Source of the DNA: Cryphonectria parasitica EP155
Lineage: Eukaryota > Ascomycota > Sordariomycetes > Diaporthales > Cryphonectriaceae
Length of the DNA stretch: 64,000 nucleotides
Assembly: GCF_011745365.1 (NCBI RefSeq)
Contig: NW_024468916.1
Coordinates: 3,021,630-3,085,629 of the forward strand
Direction: 5' to 3'
Shown: positions 34,217 through 45,655 of the stretch, one piece after another
Layout of the letters: the number at the start of each line of letters is the position of its first letter
Position numbering within the stretch: position 1 is the first letter of the stretch
Notes under the pieces: model-generated
What the model was told of the DNA's origin: nothing
What the model saw: the letters and a program-made list of their open reading frames with translations, nothing else
Databases searched by the model: none
Translations under genes and position numbers: made by a program

Positions 34217-36739
34217 TCTGGGGGACCCTGGGAAAATATGGGGGTCCAGGTTGGTGTTGTTGTTGTTTTCAATCAAAAATCAAGGCTCGTCTCCAGGGCC
34301 AGGTGGTAATAACGTCACCACCGCAACCACCTGAGCAAAGCCCTGGGCCAGTTAACTGGCCAGCACAGCAAAAGCTGCTGCAGAAGCAAGTCAAGTAGCC
34401 ACCGACGAGGAGGAGCAGGAGCAGTCGAGGAGACAGCCAGCACTGCCCTCCCTCACCCTTGGTGGGAGGGGGACAAGTGTGTGCGCCACCCCTTCACCGC
34501 TGAACGCCCAGGCCTGCAGGTCCCAGACCATTTCGTATGTGTCTTCTCACAACAATCAATTTCAAATGTCTTGGTCCCCTTTCCTGTTGTTGGTATCAAT
34601 CATCTGCCAGGGAAGTGACTGGTTGGCTGAGTGAAATGGTCTCTCTGTTTTCTGTTTTTGTTTTTGATGTATGTGTTCTCTTGACCTACGTGCTGGGGGC
34701 CATTACGCACCCGCTCGACGCTGGATTCCTGAGCAGGGCTGATGCAACAGCATGTGATTGGTGCGCAAATACTCTGGAGTTGGGGCTGGGGTTAGTAAGA
34801 CTGGGGGTTATGGACTTGTATGGCACAGCCATGGTTTTTGTTTTCAGTTCTTACTTTCCCCCTGTGCTATGTCTGTGCCATGACTCCTCACCTCTCCTTT
34901 CCTTCCTCCAGCACTGCATGCGGTTGGCCCGGTCGCCAACAAATGAGAACCAGAAGCAGGGAGAGAGATCAATGCTGATCCCAAAGCTGAATGCAGTCAT
35001 GATCTCAAGGGCACCAAGGCCAGAGTCAGGTGCTCCTCCTCACCCAATAGAAAGAACAAAGGTAAAAACAAGCAAGACCACTCAGTTAATCATAAAAACC
35101 CGGGGGGGAAAGGAGAGGCGAAGCAGCGCATCTGACTCTGGGGAAAAATAGCACCCAAAAAAGAGGGTTCTTCTGACATGTTTCAATGCGTTGTCCATAA
35201 TCTAAAAAATCAAGTCCCGTGGTGTTAAATCAATGGCCCAACGGAAAGAAACAAAACGTCGCTGCGAGCGGATCGATCACAGGTTGCGCGGTCTAGATCT
35301 AGAGTCCAGGGGAGCCGTACGAGGGCGGTTTCTATGGACCATCGTGACGCCGATCCTCTGCCGGGGAACAGGCCCTCCATTCCCCCTTCCCTACTCTCTC
35401 CACTCCCCTCGTCGCTGTGTAGAGTAGAGATGAATGATGGAACAAGGCCAGGGCTTTTTGCCAGGGCGACGTGGGGAGCGGCAGAGGGCAAGGCGGGCTG
35501 GGGGTGTGGAAGAGAATTTAGGCGCTGGGGCCCTGTACTGGTCACAGGGACAGGCGATGAGTAGGGCAGGGAGGGAAGGGGGGGGGGCAAGAGAGAAGGC
35601 GCTGTGTAGGGCAGGACAGGGCAACGAGCGGGACGGTGAAATGGGACCGTTTCTTCTTGAGCGGAACGGAACATGGCCGACCAAAATGGTTCAGTTGGGC
35701 ACAGCGAGAAAAAGAGGCACACCCGACAAGATCTATGCTTGATCGGGTAGTACTTCAAAACCTGAGGTAGCCCTAATTGGGATGTCGGTAACAGACGCCC
35801 TGGGTCGGGGCCTGGAACTGGAAGAGAGCTGTCAAGAATCATCATGTGACGAGATCAGGGTGCAAAATCCCTGGTCATCCACGATACTACCCAGAGAGGC
35901 TAGATCAACAACAAGCGCTACCCTAAAAGAGACCCTTCAACACTGCCCTTTGCGGCTCTAGACTAGACGGTATCTCCAGAAGAGGGAATTTGCTTTCGGC
36001 CCGTTTGGATTGGCTCCAGATTCAATCTCAAGCCACCTCAAGCTGTTCCTGTACTCTAGAACAAGCCTGCCCCTGGATCCAGAGACGAGCGAGCCCTACC
36101 GAAAGAGAGAGAGAGAGAAAGAGAGGAGCACATGGCAGCATTGGAAGTGGGCGGCCAGGCATCAAGAAGAACGAGCGAGAATAAGAACACACAGGCTGAC
36201 CATGAGGGTGGGGGATGATGAGGATGTCAGGTTAGGCAACGGATGTTGACGGCGAGATTACTATTGTATACATACATTATTACAGTAGAGCGAGAGAAGG
36301 AGGGGAAAATCCATGGTGACCATCTGTCGTCAGTCGGGCCTTGACGACGAGGAACGAAAAGAAAAAGGTGAACCACATGACGGATCCGCGCGAGGAGGTG
36401 GCCATTCTGGCTCATATTTTTGATGGACTCTACTGGACAGAGAAGAAGGCAAGGTACTACAGAAACGCTGCTCGCAGGTACCATGGTGGCTACAGTGCTG
36501 TATCGTTGTATCCTGTACCGTCGAGAATGTGTGGCGATGGCTGGCACGAGGCACCGTTTGCAAAGTCCAGAACACCTCGAGAGAAGTCTCACCGCAATCC
36601 AAGACGGACAGAAGGGGGTATCCCCACGCGGTTCAGTACTTAGTGCCCATCCCCCCATCCCAGAGCCCTGTACCTCAGCCATCCTTGTACCCCTCTTGTC
36701 GCTGGGTTCCAAGGGAGGGGAGGGGGCGCCAGGGTACTG

Positions 36740-36800
36740 AGGTACGTACCTGAGAGCGGGTGGGTGGTGTGGGGCGAAGGGGTACGTACCAGTACGTACT
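36740..36800. promoter_or_regulatory. Cluster of GTAC palindromes upstream of the DUF1752/DUF3295 gene
   Basis: The palindrome AGGTACGTACCT is at 36740-36751; its 10-bp core GGTACGTACC recurs at 36781-36790 and is directly followed by AGTACGTACT at 36791-36800. The cluster is about 100 bp ahead of the region that looks like the transcript leader. Repeated perfect palindromes at this place suggest binding sites for a dimeric regulator (inference). Confidence 0.5.
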
Positions 36801-36838
36801 GATCCTCCGGCAAAATACATGACCACCAAGTACCGATG

Positions 36839-37452
36839 CCCCAAACACCGGAGGGAGAGGTACATCTTGCACCCTGTGCCATAGGCAAGACGGGCCACAT
36901 CAGGTTCAGCAGTTAATTACATCTACGTCCGGTCTCCCTCTTCGACCTCCCCCCCCACCGTCTTCTTCGCCAAACCAGTTCTACAACATCCTCCTGCCAA
37001 ACCACATATCAACCTCTCCCACGACCACTGTCGACACAATTCCTCGCTGTTGGTCTGTCCTGACACGAATAAAGAGTCCTCTTCTTCCACAACCAGCCAT
37101 TTCCACCCCAGCGACAAACCTTCCTTCCGTCGACGCACCCGTAATACTGCCAACTTGGGCCTTCTCCAACGCCATATCTGAATACACGCAACGTCACTTG
37201 CGCCGCACCACATCACCTTTGCGCCTTGGGTTTTCTAGTACACGAAACGATTGATCGAACCCATCAAGCCCCATAACCACCTCGACGACCTCAAAATCGG
37301 TCTCAGACAACGCGAAAACCTGGCATCAGGCACTACCCGACGGACGCGATCGGCTCGCAAATACCACAAAAAAACGCAAACCAACTCTCCCGTTTGCACT
37401 CACTTGCCTCAAGCATCTGGCAAGACCCTCGCAGCAAATCTTGCAGGCAATA
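36839..37452 (+). promoter_or_regulatory. ATG-free, pyrimidine/A-rich leader region of the DUF1752/DUF3295 gene
   Basis: From 36839 to the start codon at 37453, about 614 nt, there is not one ATG. The last 500 nt are C-, T- and A-rich (CTCC, CACC, CAAC tracts). This composition is typical of long fungal 5' UTRs and implies selection against upstream start codons. The transcription start is not determinable; around 36900-36950 is plausible. Confidence 0.6.
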
Positions 37453-39328
37453 ATGCCCTCTACCCTCAACGCGCCTGTCTTACAGGTGGATGCCAACATT
37501 GTCAAGCTGGTGGACACCTCAAATCCTCAGAACCTGTTCAACCTCTGGAGTAGTAAGTCACAGCCATGGACGCGCCTGCAAACGGCGGTCCCTCTACTCC
37601 CAACACAATATACTGACAACCCCCTCGATAGTGATGTCCAGATGTGCAGACTCTCTGCCACAAGGAAGACGACTTGAGAACCTGATCTGGAGATTATTGA
37701 TGGAGGAGGTGACCAGCGAGCCTACCTCAGCATCTGCGCCTACTACCACAACCACCACTACAACAACAATCGCAGCCACGACACAGCCACGAGATATCCA
37801 GCAACCCAACACACTCAAGTCTTCTGCCGAGGACGTGCCACAACTCTCAGGGAGTGTCGACTCCATTGCAGACGAAGAGGCCGTCGAGTTCTCTTCGGAT
37901 TCATCACCCGTCGACATCGTACATCCTCGCATCCGTCGTCAGGATTCCTGCACCATCTACCCGAGCAGACGGGATCGCCACATCTCGTCCGATAACCTCG
38001 AGAAGATGGTCGCCTCCATTGTGGAGCAAAAGGAGTCTCTTTCTGCCCCTCTTCCCGAGATTCCCGCGTCCCTGTCGCCACCCAAGCAGGAGGAGCAGAA
38101 GGAGGAGCTGGATTCCCCACCAGCACTATCGTACTCGGGCTCAACCACCACCGAGTCGCCGAGCAAGGACTCTGACCGACCCTCAGAGCGCTCCCAGGAC
38201 AACCCGTCCTCCCTCGAGCTTCCCATGATCAAGACGACCACCGTCGTGCGCGGCTTCTCGCCTGCCCAGCACCCTCACCCAGCTGCCTTCACCCCACTGC
38301 GGTCCACTACTGATATCCCCGAGCCCAAGTCCTCCCCAGCGGCCAAGAAGGTGGAGCCTAAGAAGAAAGCCACTTTTATGTTGGGTGCCTCATCCGAGGA
38401 GTCATACAACAGTGACGACGGCCAGACTGTTGAAGTCCGTCACCAGAAGACCCTTGCACCACCAGCTGTCGTGGTAAACAAGCCCAAGATGTTCCAGATT
38501 GGCGGCTCGTCCGAGGAGGACAGCTCGATCAAGAGCGCCCTGGCATCTCCCCGCAACCCCAAGCTGGCCCTGCCCAAGAAGTCGACCTCGTTTGCCAACA
38601 ACTTGACCACCACGATACCGTCGGCGAGCTCTTCTGCCATCATCGAGGATGACGAGGAGATCAGCTACGACGAGAGCGCCATCGAGTCGGACGACGACGA
38701 CGAGTGGGAGGATTCCAACGAGGACAGTGGCACAAACAGCGTCGATGAGAAGTCGCTGTTCCAGCGTGTCGACTCCAAGGCGAACCTGACTTCCCGCCGT
38801 TCCCTCATCACGCTGGCGCTCGAGCAGAACCAGCGCCGCGGAAACCTGGGTGGCGTCGCCTCCCGCTCTACTCCCGCTATCCCACACCGCGGCCGGGCCC
38901 CCCTCAGTGGTCCATCTCCACTAGTGTCGTCCCCCAACGACTCGGACGATGCACCACTTACCATGAAGCGACAGCCTCGTGCCACGCCAATGCGGCCTAT
39001 CAACGAAGTCCCTCGATCCACAGTACAGCCCAAGCCCATCATGGCTGCTCCCCTGAATGGCGTCGGCCAGCAGCAGCCATTGGCGCTATCTCCAAGGACA
39101 ACCCGGCGTAACATGCTGGCTACCGAACTGACAGAGTCTCTGCGGCGCGACCTGTTGCACGAGCGCTCTCAGCTGAAGCGCCGACACACCTCCACCAATG
39201 TCGCCAACCTGAAGCAGTACCCTCAGCAGCCCTACATGAGCCGGGTCAACGGCGACATCAACGCCAGCAGCTGGAACGAGGAGTTCTCGAGAGATGCGTT
39301 TGGCGGCTATTATAGCAAGGGCTGGTAA
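37453..39328 (+). CDS. DUF1752 (GATA/AreA N-terminal-like) and DUF3295 domain protein, putative regulator
   Basis: Exons 37453-37552 and 37632-39328 are joined by a 79-bp intron (GTAAGT...TAG, CTGAC branch, phase 1), giving about 598 residues. The intron splits the signature: LFNLWS at residues 28-33 joins MMSRCADSLPQGRRLENLIW. This is the short motif shared by the N-termini of AreA-type nitrogen regulators and related proteins (DUF1752). There is no GATA zinc finger. The middle is long, Ser/Thr/Pro-rich and presumably disordered (a Thr run near residue 75). An acidic patch (EDDEEISYDESAIESDDDD) lies near 370-400. The conserved C-terminal DUF3295 part includes RRGNLGGVASRSTPAIPHR, SDDAPLTMK, MLATELTESLRRDLL, KRRHTS and SSWNEEFSRDAFGGYYSKGW. 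Such proteins are thought to act in signalling or repression rather than by binding DNA directly; the role here is inferred. It stands alone between two gene deserts and has a long leader. Confidence 0.93.
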
Positions 39329-42300
39329 TCATCGCAAAACACTCGCACACATACACGTCCATACGTCCACACACCTACCTACTACTACTACTACTATCTT
39401 ACCTACCAACAAAAAATGATACCCAAAAAAGGATACCAAAAACTGGCTTTCCCCATCTTTTCGGCACACAAACCACCCAAACCCAAAAGAAAAGTGCCTT
39501 GTACATGTACCAATCTTATCGACACGAGCACTGCGAAGCGAATTGCAATTTTCACGACATCGAAAGCATGATGGGCGGCGTTTTGACTTTTTTTCTTTAC
39601 TTTTTTTTTTTCTTAATCTCATGAAGCATCGTCAAACTTGGTTCACTGCAACCATCATTACACTTCAGCCCTTCCACACAGTGGAAGTGGTTGCAAACAT
39701 GGAACACCAAAAGGGTTCCTGTTTTTCATGATACCATGGATTTTCTTAAAACCTCAATTCATCATCATTCATCAGCCCCATGCTCCAATGGACAAAGGGC
39801 TTATTACGGCATTGGTTGTTCTCGGTCGCAATTGATACCCAAGGCTAGGGTTTGGAACTGGTCTTTGGGAGAGGAGGGGGCTGAACAAGGACGGATTTTT
39901 TTCATTTTTTTTTTTTTTTCATTGGGACAAGGGGCAAGAAGGAATCGCTTCCGCAAGTGTGTACATTTATTGTTGTGTGGCTCTTCACACAAACTTTAGG
40001 GTGTCGGGCAACCGGCATACCTCCCGCCACCGGACAATGGTTGGAAAAGGGAGGGAAGGCATTCTTCACGGTGTGTGTGTGTGTGTGTGTGCTCGCTCTC
40101 TTCCTACAAAGGGGAACAGCATACACACACAACACACAGAAAAAAAGGTCTTTGTAATCTTTCAGGTTCACAGGTGTGCAACCCCGAACAAAAGAAGCAG
40201 CAGAAAAAGCGTGGTAGTAAGGATAGGCAGAAGGACACGCCATACACCCTCCATTAGGAGAGCCTTGACACCAAGACAAAAAAAAACAAAAAAAACCAAA
40301 GAAATTCTAATGAAACTGTCATGAACCAATTGTTGTTTTCCCATTCCAAATCCTCATTGTGAAAATGCAATCATCTCCTGCGCTATCAAACGTACTCTGC
40401 ATGGGATTCCAGTCTTACTGTTTTTTTTCTTCTCCTGTTCTTTTTCCCTCAGCGTACGTTGCTCTGTGTACGATTCATTCACTGTGTTGGCTGGCGTTGG
40501 ACGGATTGGCACTTGTCGCGACGACGAAAACGCCGAGATTCAGGCCTTACTACCCACTTATTCTTTGCGGAGCCGCAAAGCGGTTCCCCTTCCCACGTGT
40601 TTTTTTTTCCCATCTTGCGCGGCCGCGACTCCAGCGACAGAGAGCGGGGTGGAAAGAGCAGAGATTTTCGTCTTGATTACATAAAGTACTATGGGTAGGA
40701 TTCTTTCGAATCGGTTTTTATTTCTTCCCTTCTCCCTCACCGGAGGTACCCGCAATAGGGCCGTTGGAAAAAGCGAGCATTGGCGATTTACAATATCAGC
40801 TGGTTGGAGTGCCGTTTGCAACACGTCAGAGTCACGCCGTATGTGTGCGCACATGTCTTTTTTGCTCCCCTTTCTTCTTTCTTTCTTTCTCTCTCTTTGA
40901 GGGGGGGGGGGGGAGCGGACTCTCTGCTCTCCCTGCCATTGAATGAATGAACGAAACTCAAAACCAGCCTCGGTATGCATATGGCCTAAATGCTTTGTTG
41001 GGATGGAGTGCAAGCAGCCCGTTGGAGAATGGCACATGCTGGTGGTTGTTGCGCCCTTTCGGTCCCGTGGTGTTGGGTTACATACTCAAGTAGTAGACAG
41101 CATAGTCAGGGGGACGAAGGAGGGGAGGCATTCGGCTGCGATTTAGGGTTTGCAGCGCGGCATTGGCGTACAACCTTCTGTACATGCTTGCTTGGTACAA
41201 TGAAGCTGGCTCACGCGAGCGAGCATGTGAAAGCTGGGGCTCAACAAAAGAACGGAAGACACACGCGTGTCTGCCCTCAGGATGTACTGTACACAGGACA
41301 GTGTAGAAAGGTGGTTTTTTTTTGTTCGTAGGAAGGCTCCGTTTATACCTTCTCGATACGGTTTAGGTGGCAGCTGAACGGTGTGCGATTGCGGCCGATA
41401 ATCCATCCGTATTAGGATTCCTTTCACGGTTGAATTAGATAACAAGAATGATTTTATTCTTTTTTTTTTTGTTTTTTTGGGCCTATTTTTTCTTCTTATT
41501 CCTAACCGTGCAGGCAGCGTTTCAATACGGGTGCTTCCAGACTCCATTACGTTTTTAGTTGTTTTCCTCATATATTGCAACGGTAACAAGCAAGCAGGTT
41601 TTCTGCCCCTTGCCTATGACAACAAGAACACTGGAGAAATGGGTGTATGGATGACATCGTTGTAATCGGTCCTTTGAGGAGGAGGGGGCTACGACACCAG
41701 TAGTATTTTTTGTCTTTTATGTGCTCACTCTCTCATTCTCTCTCTCACTCTCTCTCTCTCTCTCGCTCTTTTGTACGGAGGAATTCTTCTGGAAGCTATC
41801 ATCCCTGATGCAGTGCAGGGCCAGACGTCTTGGCTGGCACGGCTGCGGGAGACTGCCGGACCTTAGGTCCACTACCGCTATCGTGTTGCTTTGGTATACG
41901 GTAAAGGTGCTAAACAAACAGTGTTGGTAATCGAGGTGCAGTACCCACAGGAGGCTCAGACCTGTTGGGGCCTACCTTTGACTGCAACTACGGTACCAGA
42001 TCGTGGTTTATTTTGGGCGGTGTAGAAATTGCTCGTCCTCTCTGGGTCATCCCTTGCACGGCCACCACCACAAAGCTTCTGCTGCGTGTCAGCATCGGAA
42101 AAACGCTAATCATGCACCATTATCCCAGACAAACCAGAAACCTCTGGGACCTCTCCACGGCCATCGACCGAACCCCTGCTCCACTCGTGGCAGGGTCTTG
42201 CAGGATTGATCAATTAGTGAACCTATTGGGGGGAGCAATGACTGGCTGTTCAGAGGCGAGAGAGAAACGGAGAGAGCAACGAAGGCGAGGCAGGCAATGC

Positions 42301-45300
42301 ATTGACGTGTTGCCCTAATCCGGCCATACATAGAAAGTGGGTTCTTTTCTTTCGCTCTTAACGTCTGTCTCGTGCGTGGCTGGTGCTCGCCACGTCTCCG
42401 CCGTCCACCGCACGGAAGAGGGACAGTATGAACACGTACGTGCTCTCTTTCTCTCTCGGCCTTTGCTCTCCACAGCACAGTACAGCAAAGCCCTTGAGGC
42501 CTCCGTTCCGAGGATAGGATAGTGCGGGTGCGTCTCCTGCTCCTCCTTGACCAACCTCCCCAAACATGTGGACTGGCGACCGAGACGAGGCTGCCAGAGT
42601 GTGTGGATTTCTTGTCCGGTACTTTTTGACCCACGACCACCATGGTGATCTCCTGGGCCGCTCCCCAGCCCGGACGCAGGTGGAAAAGAGTAAAGTATAC
42701 TGCCGTACATGATAGTATGTCTATAGGGGTAGAAACCAGCCCCCACGACGCACGTCCGTCATTTCGGTCGTAGGAGCGGTCCGATCTTGATAGAGCACAG
42801 TTTGCGAGAACGAAGAAGGGGGGTAAGCGTCCATCGGTGACCGATCATCGAGCCAGCAAGATGGGAGTTCAGGCACATGATCACAGCCATGAACGTCACA
42901 AGATCCCAAAAGGGGCAGATATCCCCGCTGAAACTACACACAAGACTAAATGGGGATTTTTTGCATGACCAGTTCGGTGCGGCTTATCTCTGTTGATGGG
43001 GGGAGGAGCCGGCACAGATGTGCAAAGGGGGAAGGCAAGAAAGGAAAAAGAACAAGAAGAAGAAGACGAAGAAATGAGGTAGGGTGGCGTCACGCCCGGT
43101 GTGGAGGGGGAGCACGTTCTCTGCTCGTCGTGACAGCGGCCTGTCAAGTTTCATCTGTTTCTATTCGCAGAGAAGGCTGGACCTACTCATGACCGCCCCC
43201 CGGATATCCTTCCTCATTCCATCACAACAAGGGGAATTGGCGAGGGTGACAAGGTGGGGGCGTCTCAGCCGGGGCCCGCTCGGCTCCGGGGTGAAGGGGA
43301 GGAGAGGATGGGGCGGCCCCCCATTTGACACGTCTGTGGCGTGGACGATGTACTTTGACAGCAACTCTTTTTTTTGTCTGCAAAGCTTTGTCATGTCTCC
43401 TACAAGATCCCCATGTGCGGATGACGAGGTGGAGGAGATGATGGCTGGGAAAAATACGAACGACCGCCCTGCTGGCAAGTTTTGACAGGTCGCTCGTCCA
43501 TACCGGGCCATGATATGATATGATATGGATACCGGTCACGCCGTGCCTGTCCGATGAGTATCTGTTTTGGCATTTTCTGAGACACTCACCGCTGCTTAGG
43601 TGTCTCTATGCCCGGCGTCTCCCTCTCCGGAAGTTATCAGCCACGTTTTTTTTGTTTTTTTTTTTGATTTTCTTTTTTTCGTCTCCGAATGCGCCCGTAC
43701 CCCGTGGGTCTCGTTACTCCTCCGTGATATGATGGATGCTTCGAGCCTCGCCCCCCTCCTGGACTTGACCGTTGTGGCCGGGACAACCGTAGTGAAAGGG
43801 AGTCAGTGGTCGCCTCGTCATCTCACTTGCGGGGCTGGAGGGAGGAGGGTGGGGGGCACAGGAGATATGCCGTCGTCAAAATCCTTCCGGGACATGCCAG
43901 CCTTAGCTGACAAGACCGACGACAGGGTGTTGTTTGTGGTTGTTGCTCGCTCGCTCTGTCTTTGCATTTAGGACACCTCGGCCGAAACTACGGAGGAGGG
44001 GAGCGGAGAAAGAAGGTCTCAGCTCATCTCAGCGGTGCGGCACAGCGCAGATGGGGGGCTTGTTCGAGAGATAGGAGGATTATCGCGGGTGCATCCGCGT
44101 TTGTTATCACACACACATATGCCATCTAGCTCATCTCGGTGGTTGGGGTCGGGTTCGGGAAGGTCTGCACCATTACGACCTTTTTTATAATGATGAGATC
44201 CTGGCATGGGGGGACTTTTATTATATGTCTTACAATATCTAAAAGGGGAATTATATCATTATTACATAGCACTTATGAATGAGACCCGGAGTGGGTGTGA
44301 AGTGATCTTTCTAGGCCCGTCCGGCCGGACGGACGTGAGCACCCTATTTGGTCAAATGGTCGATCAATCTGGGGGTGGGCGGGAAATAGTCGCTGTCGGC
44401 CCTGCGTGGAACCCCCACGATGATCGACTCAATAAAAAGAGATGGCATGGAGAAGAAAGGTTGGCAGGGTCCCAGCCAGTGGGGGTGGTGAACCTACCTG
44501 CGACTCTCTGTACGGTACCAATAATTATGCATACTCGAGGTGCACACAGCACAAGCATAGGGTTTAAGACAGCAGTACTGTAGGTGACAAAAAAGGCCGC
44601 CTGCATTGTCCTCCGTTACAAGATCCCAGCAAACCGTTCTGACGAGTTCGTAGCCACCGTTTTTGAACGAATTCGGCACTGGACCTCCAGAAGAGTAATG
44701 TTACTCAGGTGGGACACACCCTCCCTCTCTCCTCCGCCTAGCAGATACTTGGGGCTACAGCTATCCAGGTGGATTGGTCCGTCCTTCTCCCGTCGACGGG
44801 TGCATCCTTTTGATGGTGGTGTCGGGCACCAAGCGACCAGGACGAGCGAGCCTATCCTTCCCGCCTTGCACACACAGCCTCGGGAAAGGGCCTAAGCGGT
44901 AGGATAGCTGCAGCTGACATGCTGCTTTTGCACAACCACCACGGGATCTAGACGCCTGCCTGACGCCAGCGAAGAAACCCAAGACGAAGAAAAGAGGAGA
45001 AGAACAGAAGCCTTATTTGAAATTAGAGGTGAGCAATCACATGGAATGGTGTGATGGCAAAAGCAGGAGGGTTTCCATTGGACGCTGCTAGAAAGTTGGT
45101 ATTGCGACTCCACGGGAATCCAAGAAAACATCGCCTGAGGAGGGGGATAGCAGCATTGGCTGTTGACGTAATCCACAACAGGACCCTGAATTTCTTTTCC
45201 CAGCGGTTCATGTGAGCAAGCACCAGCCGGTCCAGATCTGAGGCTGACGCGGGGGAACACAGAACGGGGCATGTCTCACTGTGACAGCTCGGCTTGCGGG

Positions 45301-45574
45301 CCCCGGAAGTCCAAGCCTACTGTTCCCCGGTTCTCGGTGTCTGGAGCTATTGACTGGGCCCGCAGAAGCAACCGCAATAATAACAACAACAACAAACAGA
45401 AACAAAGAAAACAGTCTGCCGGATGCTTGTGATGATCTATTCTTTTTGCGCCATCTCTCACGAGGACCACTCACCTACATACTTTAGGCAGGCGAAGGGG
45501 CAATGGTCGAAACGCATGCATGGTTCTGTGATGCCCGACAGGGCTTGGTAAGCCAAATGGGAAAAATTGACACT
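39329..45574. other. Gene desert 2, first part, including the 3' flank of the DUF1752/DUF3295 gene
   Basis: No supported gene. The first 300 bp are likely 3' UTR (ACTACTACT repeat, A/C-rich). Further on there are a GT repeat at 40071-40091, a G12 run near 40903, T runs near 41461, a CT repeat at about 41728-41765 and an AT-rich patch near 44200-44270. ORFs are short and compositionally biased. Confidence 0.65.
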
Positions 45575-45604
45575 CCCCCCCCCCCCAGCTCTTTTGTTTC
45601 TTCT

Positions 45605-45653
<49 letters not shown>
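45575..45653 (+). repeat. C12 run followed 20 bp later by a T47 homopolymer
   Basis: C12 occupies 45575-45586. T47 occupies 45607-45653 without interruption, preceded by TTCTTC. It is the longest homopolymer in the window by far. Confidence 0.95.

Positions 45654-45655
<2 letters not shown>

Larger units (their letters stand above)
29032..36838. other. Gene desert 1, last part, proximal to the DUF1752/DUF3295 gene
   Basis: No supported gene. It contains T22 at 29725-29746, a CA repeat at 30280-30302, a GAG-rich tract at about 31066-31110, G13 at 31201-31213, a long purine tract at 34156-34216, CT repeats near 32378, and a group of GTAC palindromes at 36740-36800. ORFs present are low-complexity readings of these repeats. 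Confidence 0.65.
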
